64,000 bases of DNA from Blepharisma stoltei (Eukaryota > Ciliophora > Heterotrichea > Heterotrichida > Blepharismidae), in the NCBI GenBank assembly GCA_914767885.1, contig CAJZBQ010000033.1, positions 868,001-932,000 on the forward strand, written 5' to 3'. Below are positions 55,288 through 64,000 of the stretch, piece after piece. The notes under the pieces were generated by a model, which was given only the letters and a program-made list of their open reading frames with translations, was not told the origin of the DNA and did not search any database. A program made the translations under genes and the position numbers. How positions within the stretch are numbered: position 1 is the first letter of the stretch; every line of letters begins with the position of its first letter.

Positions 55288-57791
55288 TTATAAGCATTCT
55301 TCAGTTAAGAGGCCATGATATCTGTCTAATCCTGTTTTCCTTCCATCATAAACCCATTGAAATGCAGTTTTATTAATAACTTCGTCTAAATCTGCTTTAT
55401 ATAATATTGCATATTCAATATCTAAAATATCTTGAATAATTTTCATATAAATCTTATTTTTTTCTTTACTAGTTGTTCCTATTTGTGGACTTAAATTCAG
55501 TTCAATAAACCACGCATTTAAATCGTCATCGAGCATAAAGTCGAGCCCAAAAAATTCAAAAACCCTTGGATGACTTAAAAGTTTATCAAGATTCATCCGA
55601 ACCATATGTAGCATAGTTCTTTTAATAGAATATCGAAAGCTGTCATTAATCCAATTATCTGGTACTTTTCTTTCATTTTTCATAATTTCTTCGAATTTGC
55701 TGAAATTTATGTTTCTGTCTTTCATTTTTTCTTCATATTCATTTTCAGTTAAGTTAACTGAGGATAAATATACTGAATTGGAAAAATTGAAAAAAATTTG
55801 CAAAGTAAGTACTCTAATTACTATAAAAAATAAGAATTTGCTTGGCTGTTTAATAAGAATTAATGGAATTTAAACCATTATAAGTCAGCTATATGAGAAT
55901 TTGTTAAATAATTTTCAAAATTTGTGGAGTCTTTTCTATATTTTTCTAAAGTAATTCTTAAGGTCCCATCTCTATAAAGAATCATAAGAGGATCCATTGA
56001 GATAATAAACATAAAAACCCTAAAATCAAATTTTCTTCCGTTTAGCAGCAATGGATTTGAAATATATTTTTGTGCTATAAATTTTTCATTGTCAGGACAT
56101 GGTGACTCTTTTTCGTAATAATTTATCAATTCATTTGCAACAGCATCCGAAACTATTGCTACAGAATCCCCATTATGACTATATCTAATGTATATAAAAT
56201 GGACGGTAATGAGTTGCCTGCCCTCCCAGTGATGGGTGTCATTATGCATATCTGGAGTGGTGTTTTGGTTAGAGAGTTACTCAAGGGTTGGGTTAGCCTC
56301 GAGACAAGAAGCTCAGCATAACTTCTGGTGATTTGTGGCCTGGCCCAAGCGAAGCCAAGGTTGGGTGTCTGAAAGAGGCAGGCTGGATTGCCTGCCTAGG
56401 CTGTTTGGTGGATTCACCCAGAATATCATTGGTTTTTTAGCTCTTTTCCGGAGATAATCCGGGAAGAGAGGAAGGCGAGGCTTGACGAAGATCTCAAGGG
56501 CGTAAAATCTCTCCAGTTTATAAGTGCTCAGATCAAAAGGGGCGATCTGGCAGGAATAAACAGGGTTGGCTAATGCTGGCTCTTGGATTGGAAATAGAGG
56601 TTCCGGAAAAATTCGTGCTATGCAGATCATGAAGGAATGTCTTTTACCTAGAAACTGGGGGTTTTCGGCCCGGGCTCTAGTTGCTAGTTGCCTTGAGGTA
56701 GCGGTCGCTGCAGAACACTGGCATCCAGGAATTGAGGACTATAAAGAGACATCACTAATCTAATCTCCTATGACTATATCTAGCTTTCTTGTACATTCAT
56801 TCATTTCTCTTCCCATTTTTAATGCTTTCCACAAATTCCAAACATTGTTCTTTTGCACTCAGATCAAGAGTATACGGAGTTGCTTTCCAAGGTTCGAAGC
56901 ATTTTTCCCTTCCTTTATAATATTCTTTATATTTTCTAACTCCCCCCTCCATTGTTGAACAAAACAATTTTGTTGTGTATCACAGAGAGGTTTTTTTTTT
57001 TTTAAAATACAAGCTGTCTAAAATTAAACGGAATTAGCTAGAATTTTTATTATAATAATTATCACTTATATATCAATATTTTTTTCTTTGTTCTAGGTTT
57101 TTGGGCAAAAAATAGGGATTTTTCCAATGATTTTGTTTGCTCACTGAGGGGGAGTAAAAGAATTTGCAATTTCATCTTTAAAGTTTAAATTTATACTTCC
57201 TGGGATATGATTATATCTCTGGCCTTCACAAAGGAAATGAGTTTCCATTTTATGAAGTTCATGTCATAAAGGATTTACTTGGAAAAATAAATTTATTTTT
57301 GGGTCTAATGTAGTTTTGGATGACTTTTGGTGGAGAATTGGTCTTGCGATTACACTAAAAGTTTGGTGGACTAGTGAATGATCAGGATAATCAGAAAAAA
57401 TGTATCTGTGGTCCTCAGTTGGGAGTTTTTGCTTATTTAAGGATATATCTTGTATAGATTGATAATTTTTGACTTTTCGACAATAATTATTTTCATTTAC
57501 AATATTTTCAGATATTTCCTGATATGAAGAATTGAATTGCAAATTAAATCAGCTTGAAGATGACTTATAGCTGGTATTTATGGTATCTTCAAGTGTTGAA
57601 GGCTTACCAGAGTCTTGATTTTTTGTGAAATATTGTAGCAAGAGACAGTTCAATATAAAACAAAAAGTAACGATATTTTTGAATTTCATATTTATTATGC
57701 AATTTAAAAGAATTCTAAAGAAAATTAATTTTTTTATTTGTTGCTTGGTCATCAAAAAAGGTTTATGATATTTTTTATGATTCCTAGTCAT
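55288..57791 (-). CDS. Tubulin tyrosine ligase-like (TTLL) protein
   Basis: ATG 57791 (MTRNHKKYHKPFLMTKQQ) precedes a hydrophobic segment (FKNIVTFCFILNCLLLQYF), a probable membrane anchor; a later Met is also possible. Removing 56939-57156, the 56174-56782 insert and 55812-55882 gives one frame: FEPWKATPYTLDL, NEWMYKKARYSHNGDSV, FIAQKYISNPLLLNGRKFDF, RVFMFI, and GLDFMLDDDLNAWFIELNLS. These are the TTL ATP-grasp motifs, with the metal-binding E-L-N. Family members ligate Glu, Gly or Tyr to tubulin; which one is not visible. It ends at TAA 55288, 16 bp from the dynein stop. Confidence 0.85.
55812..55882. other. 71-bp IES
   Basis: TA 55810-55811 and 55881-55882 (best fit). Removal joins TNSHIADL to LTLQIFF. 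Confidence 0.55.
56174..56782. mobile_element. GC-rich element with 14-bp target duplication in TTLL
   Basis: Perfect 14-bp repeat TATGACTATATCTA at 56174-56187 and 56769-56782. The 581-bp body between them is the most GC-rich stretch in the window, without TIR or a supported frame. Keeping one repeat copy joins KKARYSHNGDS in frame. The pattern fits a short retroelement insertion that is treated as an IES. Confidence 0.82.
56939..57156. mobile_element. Family A MITE-like IES, decayed copy
   Basis: 218 bp, TA 56937-56938 and 57155-57156. Left ACTCCCCCCTCCATTGTTG then AACAAAACAATTTTGTT; right TTTGCTCACTGAGGGGGAG. Removal joins DEIANSF to RKYKEYY. Confidence 0.85.
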
Positions 57792-57967
57792 TTGCTATTA
57801 AAATAAAAAATTATAGTAAATTCCCTAATAATTTAGATCCCATTTTTCCAAATGTATTCTGCTGTTTATTTAAGTTTAAATTTACATTGTTTAAGCAATT
57901 TTAGTTATCCTTTAATTTTTGCATTTTTCACCAATTTTTTCAATATCAGCAATATTATTTTATTTCA

Positions 57968-60315
57968 ATGAAAGTCATAGTCAGGTATGCAGAAACAGGG
58001 CAAGAATTTGAATTGGCCATAAGCGAAGAAAGAGCTATAGAAGAAATTCAAGAAGTTTTATATTCTTCAGTAGGCGTCCAGCCTGAATTTCAAATATTAC
58101 TATCAGAAGATGGTGTCAGCTTAAAAGACAAAAAGTCTAATCTTCAGCCTAATGCTATTATATACGCTTTTTCTAAAGAAGCTATCCTTTTCTAATAAAT
58201 TCTTTATTTTTTTTAAATAAATAAAAAATTAATACTTATATGCTATAAATTATTATATTAAAAAAGACAAACTCCCTATAAATCTTGACATAAATCCTCT
58301 TAAAAACACAATTGGGCCTTGTCTCCAAGGTGAAGAAAGAGGAGTCTTAATATTAGAAAGAAAACTTCATAAGCTAGCCGAAAGGGCTATCAAGCTAACA
58401 GATTTAATTTCCTCAGCAAATGAATTTAAGTATAGGATCGAAAAAGAAATAAATATCTGTGAAAATTCAGCTGGAGTTCTCGAAATTTATCACAATAAAT
58501 ATATCCAAACCCAAATCCTTTCTTATCGGCAATTATACAATAGATTTGAAAATCATTTTAACGCTACCCAAGAAGAATTAAATTTATTCGACAAAAATGT
58601 TAACAAACTAGAACAAATTGAGCTTCATCCGTCTCTGCAAAAACCTGAGCGCAAATGCTTAAGTGATATTTTGGATCTCCAGCAGCTAACTAAATGAAAA
58701 GAACAGTTTTACTCTGAAATTATCAGGCTGCAAGCCAAATTTTTAGAGGTAAATGGCGGAATGGATCAATTGGCAGAAAATTTCAAAATAAATATAATAC
58801 AGCCATTTATTCATCCAGATATCCCTGAACTTAATGCAGCTTCAGCAGAAAATGCAATAAATTTGTATAGAGAGTATCGAGATTTATCAGCAAAATATAT
58901 AGCTGATGGAGATGCGTCAGCTGGGGAAAGGCTTCATGAAGAGGAATGAGAAAGCAAAGCCAAAAATGCAGAAAATGAAGTAGCGGAGCTTGAAAGGAAC
59001 AGTTTTATGATAGAACAGTTTTTAAATAACTTGAAACAAGCTAGAAAGCAAGCTGCTGACCTTATTTTGGCAATTTTGAAACAGGTAACAACGATGTCAA
59101 TAAAAATTAGAGACAGCGTCAAAAGTCAGGTTAATATGCTTTCGTCTCTATTAAAAAGATCAGAAAAGAGGCTTGGGTTCGTAAAAGTTCCACGACTGTT
59201 ACCAGAAGCTTATAATGCAAGTCTAATTGAAGTTTCAAGGCGAAGATTGTTTGTAAAAAAAGCTAATGAGCTACAGCAACAGCTATACCCTAATAAAACA
59301 AATTAAATTTTTTTTTAATAAAAATTAATTTTTGAAATATATTCCTTTATAGAGTATAAATAAAATAGCCGAAATAGAAATTTCAGAACGACTGAATTTT
59401 TTGAACAAATACCGTCACGTTTTGCCTAATGATTTTGTATCCCAGCTAAGCGCAGCTCCATGTGTAAGAATAGTTTCATTTATGAATGAGCCTGACTTGC
59501 AGCTGCCTGAAATTGATATTTCAATTGACGATTTTCCTCACATGCATCTTTATTCATCAGAATCATTTGATGAAAAGCTGTCACAAAAATATGAAAACGC
59601 TGTAAATGATTTAAATAACCTAAATCAAGAAATAGAAAATTATAAAAAGCGAGAAGAAGCCCTTAGAAATGAACTTGAAAATAATAAAGATGCCATTGCC
59701 AAATTAACTGCAAACTTAAAAGCAAAAGAAAAAGTAATAAGGGACACTGATAAAGGGCTATTTGACTTAAAAGAATATCTAAAAGGGATCACCAAAGAAA
59801 ATGCCGTTTTGAAGCAGCAAGTGGCTGCGCAGACCAAAAAAGCGTTAGACTTAGCAAATGCAGAGCAGCAGCTACAAGAAAATATCCAAAAATTGCAGGC
59901 TGAAATTAAAGAAAAAAGCAATGAGCCTTATATAAAAATTTTGCAAGAACTTGGAATATCATGTGAAACGCCAGCTGCCTTAAAAAATTTTGTTGCAAAA
60001 TTACAGCTGGACTTAGAGTTTGAAAGAAATAAAAGCTCTTCAATGATTTCTTTTACAAGCTTTAGTGAAGGCTCTATGGCACTGTTCTTTCCAAGCCCTG
60101 AAGGGCATTTTATTGCGTTTAATTTCAACTGTCCGAACCATTTTTTAGATTTGGACTCTTTAGCTCCAGCAACCCTACAATCATTATCCCAGCAACCATT
60201 TTTAGTTGGAAATATTAAAGAAAAGAAAATCTTCCGGGCGCTTGCTCAAAATCCATTTTCATTGCCAAGAGATACTGAATACTCCTTGCTTTCGATCCAA
60301 GAAATGCCATTATAA
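57968..60315 (+). CDS. ATG11/FIP200-like autophagy scaffold
   Basis: ATG 57968. The N-terminus MKVIVRYAETGQEFELAI...IIYAFSK is a ubiquitin-like fold as in plant ATG11. Long helical and coiled-coil regions follow (YNRFENHFNATQEELNLF; IENYKKREEALRNELENN). The C-terminus GSMALFFPSPEGHFIAFNFN, QPFLVGNIKEKKIFRA, NPFSLPRDTEYSLLSI matches the claw domain of ATG11/RB1CC1. IESs 58195-58255 and about 59296-59362 are removed; TGA is Trp in LTKWKEQ and EEEWESK. TAA 60315. Family role: scaffold of the Atg1/ULK kinase complex and receptor binding. Confidence 0.85.
58195..58255. other. 61-bp IES
   Basis: TA 58193-58194 and 58254-58255; ends TAATAAATTC / TAATAATTTA inverted. Removal joins KEAILFY to IKKDKLPIN. 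Confidence 0.8.
59296..59362. other. About 67-bp IES
   Basis: TA 59294-59295 and 59361-59362 give YPNK-IAEIEISERL; TA 59291-59292 with 59355-59356 is an alternative. Confidence 0.55.
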
Positions 60316-60756
60316 GTTATGATTAACCGCAATATTTATTAAAATAACACATTTCTTTTATTTTTCCTTATAAAATAATAATATTTATGAGTTTTAATAA
60401 GATTTATTAGAAAGTGCCATTTCGGTCAATAAGAATAAAGATTTGCATAAAAATTATTTCCTTACTTCTTAGTAAGCTAAAAAGATATAAGATACAATTT
60501 TTTGAAAAATTAAAGATATCTTTTTTATAAAAAAAAAATTAAAAGAAAATTAACAAATTTCAATAATGATATATATCGAACTCTATTAAATTTTAAGAAG
60601 CTTATACCTGAAAATATAAATTTTATAATTTTCACTTTCAAAAATTGATTTTTAATCAAGCGCAAACAAATCTTGCTTGCTAATAAGAGAGTTATTAAAA
60701 TACTTACAAAAAGTTTTAAAATAAAACTAACATGGTAATAATCAATAATCCAAACA
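60316..60756. other. Intergenic, nothing recognised
   Basis: 441 bp of AT-rich DNA between ATG11-like and LMBRD2-like genes. No RNA gene or IES ends; presumably holds the promoter of the next gene. Confidence 0.4.
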
Positions 60757-62998
60757 ATGATAAACTGGTTTACTTGGATTAGCCTTACAATTGTATTTAT
60801 TTTCACTGGATTTATCATATATTTCTATGCTTCAAAAGGTACACCTATGTACGTTTACGTTTTTGTATATTTGGGATACGTTTTACCATTTGGATTGGTC
60901 GCTTTGATCCCTTATGATATTTACCTTGTAAACAATAGCTAGGCTATAGCTGAAAAAACTCCAGAAATAAAAGGACAACAAGATATATAATAATTAATTA
61001 AATTTTATTAAAAATTTTTGATTTATTATAGAAATTAATATAGAATTATCGCAAATTTAATATAATTCAGATTATTTTATTTATTGTTTGGCGCGTTGTT
61101 TATTGAACTGTATTTGTGCTATGCTGGTATTTTTAAAATTAGACTGATACTTCCTGTCATTCAAGAATATGAAATGGCTGGGGAATTTTCCTTTATGCCA
61201 AGGCTGAGGACTGCAATTTATCGTCATTTTAGAAGTTTATTTCTTGAAGCTATAGCAGGGCTTATATGCTTGATTTACCTTTTAGTAGAAAATGAACTTA
61301 CTATGTAAAATCTATATAGCGATTCTTTGCCTATTTTTTTAATTGTGTTAACTCCCTGGTAAAATAAATAAATAAATAATTAGGGAAAATTTACTTTTTA
61401 TTCATCTTATCTCAAAATTAACCATGAAATAGCCTAAAAAAAATTGTTGATATAAGAAGAGGAGTAAGCAACTGCTGGGGGTTATTTTTAGTCATAGTTT
61501 TGCTGGGATATGGTTTAGTTGCAATTCCGAAGTCATTTTGGTACGCGGGAAAAAGCTCTGATTATTTGAAATATCTATATGTAAAAGCAACGATTTTGGA
61601 TGAAGGAATTATTGAAGTAAAGTATAAACTTGATGATATTATACGCCTACTCCTCTCCCTAAGATATAGCTATCTTAAAAGGGTTAATTTTTTTTAAAAA
61701 ATAATATTAAAATTATCAAGAAAAGTTCCGAAAATAAAATATAATTTAAATATAGTAATTATATATAATTTTTTTTTATAGAAACAAACCTCTTCACTAA
61801 AATATAATTTTTAAAATGATTTTACCTTATAGGGAAGTTAGTAAATACAGCTTCATATAAAATCCAAGAAAATTCCACTTTACAGCGGCCTCTTGATATA
61901 CTATTATCTATATGCCCACTTGAAATGCTTGAACATCACCGCACAATGCAAACCCATGAATCAAGGGATTCCACTGAACAATTAGGAACTTTAAATGAAA
62001 AAAGATTAATAGAGCTGCATAAAGAACTAAAGAAAACAATTTCTGAATATAAAAGGTCAAACTGCAGATGGGGTCAGCTTGTAGACGAAACATTATTATT
62101 AGAAGATATTATCGCGTCTCATAATAGTCAAGAAAAAATAATAAAATCTTCAGTTACTTCAGAGAAATCAGGACTCTTCTCTATAAAACGAGAAAAATCT
62201 GAATGGTTATGACTTACACGAGTAAAGCCATTTTTATGCAGAATTTTAGGAATATTCTTTACATTTATGAGTATTTTAGTAATTCTTGGAGAGACAACTT
62301 TATTTTTAAAATACCCAATAGGCCTCTTTCCAATAATGTTTGAAGAAGATTATGGTATTATTGAAACACAATTGCTTTGCTTGCTGCCACTTCTATATAT
62401 TTTACTCTGCACAAAATTTGGGTTATTTAATTTGAAATTGCCTGGCTGGTATGGCCTTTATCCTCACAACCAAACAGACTCAAGTAGTATGGCGTGGAGT
62501 GCTTTTTATTTGGCAAGACTTACAGCCCCACTTTCCTATAATTTTTTGTTATTTTTAAAAATAGAAAACACTGTTTTTATTAATTTCATGAAAATCATTG
62601 ACATTGTGCCAGTAGTGGGAAAACAGTTTTCTACCTTTTTCCCATTGATTTTAATTGTTTTTTGCGCTATGAATTATTTTATATCAAAATTATATGAATT
62701 CTTATGTATTTTTCTTATTAATGAAAAATATTATTTTTTATTATTTTTCAGTATAAATATTTATGGGAAATTTTTAAACGCGCTTGGCATGAACCAATTA
62801 AGTTTTTCTGGGACATATTGCGAAGAAAAACTTAAAGAAGGACTCCAGTTAATGCAAAGAGCAAGATCGGAAAGAGAAAGAAATATGGGGATACAAAGCA
62901 TCAAAGCAAGGGAAGGAATTTTGAATTATCAAATGACGAAAATTGAATCGACCAGAACAGATCCTAGGAGACCAAATTTAAAAAATGGATATTTTTAA
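60757..62998 (+). CDS. LMBR1/LMBRD2-family membrane protein
   Basis: ATG 60757 opens MINWFTWISLTIVFIFTGFI. Two 15-nt introns (60928-60942, 61305-61319) and three IESs (60990-61079, 61351-61466, 61650-61843) are removed. Conserved LMBR1 features: LVALIPYDIYLA, LILPVIQEYEMAGEFSF, NCWGLFLVIVLLGYGLVAIP, YLYVKATILDEG, YGLYPHNQTDSSSMAWSAFY, RLTAPLSYNFL and a soluble C-terminus. About nine hydrophobic spans. TGA is Trp in SEWLWLTRV. LMBRD2-type proteins are multi-pass proteins of the plasma or lysosomal membrane; the ligand is unknown. TAA 62998. Confidence 0.88.
60990..61079. other. About 90-bp AT-rich IES
   Basis: TA 60988-60989 and 61078-61079 (best fit). Removal joins GQQDIY to LLFGALFIEL. Confidence 0.55.
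61351..61466. other. 116-bp IES with MITE-like ends
   Basis: TA 61349-61350 and 61465-61466; begins ACTCCCTGG, ends GAAGAGGAG. Removal joins LPIFLIVL to SNCWGLFL. Confidence 0.85.
61650..61843. other. 194-bp IES
   Basis: TA 61648-61649 and 61842-61843; ends TACTCCTCTCCCTAAG / TACTAACTTCCCTATAAG inverted. Removal joins LDDIIRL to NTASYKIQ. Confidence 0.85.
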
Positions 62999-63007
62999 TA
63001 TAATGAA

Positions 63008-64000
63008 CTAAGGCATAGAAAGCTGAAATTGGACGTCTTCTTCGGATTCACTGTCAGTTTGGCTTTTTTGTTTGAGTAAATTAAGCTCGATAAGTTTGTC
63101 TTTGGCAGCTTTGGATTCAGGGGATTTTGATACTAAAGCAACCATTTCTTTTAATTTTTCTTTTTCTATCATAGCTTGAATTGCTCCATCTCTATATGAG
63201 ATTTACCGTATTTTTTCTTTGAGTAATTCTCTTTCTTGTTTAAGCTCGTCAATTTTATGGCTTCTTTCGAGCTGTCTTTCGAGCATTTGAAATTTTTTAA
63301 AATTCTAACTCCATTCTTAAAATTTCCTAAAATTTGGGGAAATTAACCCATTCTTAATCGATGGCCAAAAATGAAACCTACGATGCCTCCTAAAATCTAG
63401 CTATTTATCTTTAAGAATAATAAATTATAACGTATAATTGCTCCTAGAAAATTTTAATGCATTTTTTAGCATATTTGCTTATATATAATATTCCATCTCT
63501 TATGTTTAGCTCATTAACTTAATATATTGATCAAACAAGGCGATCGGTTCGGCCAAGGAAGGGGGAAGTAAATAAATTTTACAAATTTTCTATTTGCACG
63601 TTGGACTTTTGTTGTACTGTCTTCGTCTTTAAGCCTTTGCAGCTCATGTCTTAAAGTATATTTTTACGATTAATTACAAAATTAAAATTTTTAAATTATT
63701 TCCAAAAAAAAAATTCCTTTGAATTTATAAATTAATAAAAATAATATCTATTTAATTAATATAAAATAACTTCTTTTCTTCAGTCATCTTCTTTTTGCTC
63801 TATATTTTTCTGAGATGAAGCTAATTTTTGCTCAATCATTTTTAATCTATTGTTATATTCACTTTCTTCACTTTTCAGCCTTAAATATGCTTGTTTTTTT
63901 CTTTCCCTCATTAATTCTTTTTTCGATTTAGATTTTTGTTCTAAAGCTCTCTTAATGCTTTCTTTTCTTTCATCTACTTCTTGTTGCCTTTCAATTATTT
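63008..64000 (-). CDS. Coiled-coil protein, 5' end outside the window
   Basis: Open from the right edge (IIERQQEVDERKESIKRALE) to TAG 63008. Highly charged coiled coil throughout. Removing IES 63654-63763 joins WRKEVIL to RHELQRLK. A 15-nt intron (63192-63206) joins LKEKIR to DGAIQAM. A second intron exists only after IES 63308-63570 is excised: GTAAAATTTATT-TA-G, joining RANRKF to NFKKFQML. It ends DVQFQLSMP, with its stop 10 bp from the LMBRD2-like stop. Family not recognised. Confidence 0.72.
63308..63570. mobile_element. Degenerate family B IES inside a 15-nt intron
   Basis: 263 bp, TA 63306-63307 and 63569-63570. Left ACTCCATTCTTAAAATTTCC with TTAACCCATTCTTAATCGA, right GATCGGTTCGGCCAAGGAAG. 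On the gene strand the intron 5' part GTAAAATTTATT precedes the TA and the final G follows it, so the splice acceptor TAG is assembled by excision. Confidence 0.8.
63654..63763. other. 110-bp IES
   Basis: TA 63652-63653 and 63762-63763. Removal restores the coiled-coil frame; the interior is extremely AT-rich. Confidence 0.75.

Noticed and set aside
56313-56763. Open frames on both strands of the GC-rich TTLL insert
   Set aside because: They overlap on opposite strands, stop at the target duplications and show no known domain; a retroelement protein could not be supported.

Overview
The window looks like germline (micronuclear) DNA of a heterotrich ciliate, most likely Blepharisma. Three things in the sequence point there. 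(1) TGA is read as tryptophan: many conserved frames run straight through TGA (for example SLYWMAPE in the kinase, and KW, GW and DW positions in the dynein), while TAA and TAG still end genes. (2) The spliceosomal introns are tiny, nearly all exactly 15 or 16 nt, GTA...TAG or CAG. (3) Almost every gene is broken by non-coding DNA that restores the frame when cut from TA to TA. These are internal eliminated sequences (IESs), which are removed when the somatic nucleus forms. I resolve about 50 of them, from 41 bp to about 725 bp. All boundaries given here are inferred from reading frames, TA pointers and terminal inverted repeats (TIRs); no somatic sequence was available. Gene coordinates span the IESs and introns.

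Layout. 1-7.2 kb: end of a coiled-coil gene, an EFHC-type DM10 protein, a MUL1-like RING ligase, a pyrimidine-dimer-glycosylase-family protein and a coiled-coil protein. 7.4-14 kb: a multi-CNB (cyclic-nucleotide-binding) protein, a decayed Rab gene, tRNA-Pro(CGG) and a coiled-coil gene carrying a retroelement-like insert. 14-20.4 kb: small proteins and a large coiled-coil/EF-hand gene. 20.4-28.4 kb: a ribosome-biogenesis group (DDX54/Dbp10, Pol I/III subunit AC19, tRNA-Ala(UGC), DDX24/Mak5) and a WD40 protein. 28.8-41 kb: a mitochondrial carrier, two basic proteins of unknown function, a frameshifted HExxH gene with a second 5' fragment, a Sfi1-like protein, a MAPKKK-type kinase, an FCP/SCP phosphatase and an ABHD4/5-like hydrolase. 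41.4-55.3 kb: one divergent dynein heavy chain with more than a dozen IESs. 55.3-64 kb: a TTLL enzyme, an ATG11/FIP200-like autophagy scaffold, an LMBR1/LMBRD2 membrane protein and a partial coiled-coil gene.

Mobile DNA. Several MITE-like IES families share one plan: TA, then CTCCCC-type ends, a 14-19 bp family-specific word, an inner TTAACCCC plus the word again, an AT-rich core, and a terminal hairpin of the word. The word differs between families. A second, GC-rich class is flanked by 8-16 bp (one ~20 bp, imperfect) direct repeats and resembles short retroelements. There are also IESs inside IESs, two abutting IESs sharing one TA, and one IES that sits inside a 15-nt intron, so that excision has to come before splicing.

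Many of the recognisable products (DM10 protein, dynein, TTLL, coiled-coil and Sfi1-like proteins, CNB protein) suit a cell with a large ciliary and cortical cytoskeleton. I see no operons; genes sit on both strands with very short spacers (the LMBRD2-like gene and the next convergent gene stop 10 bp apart).
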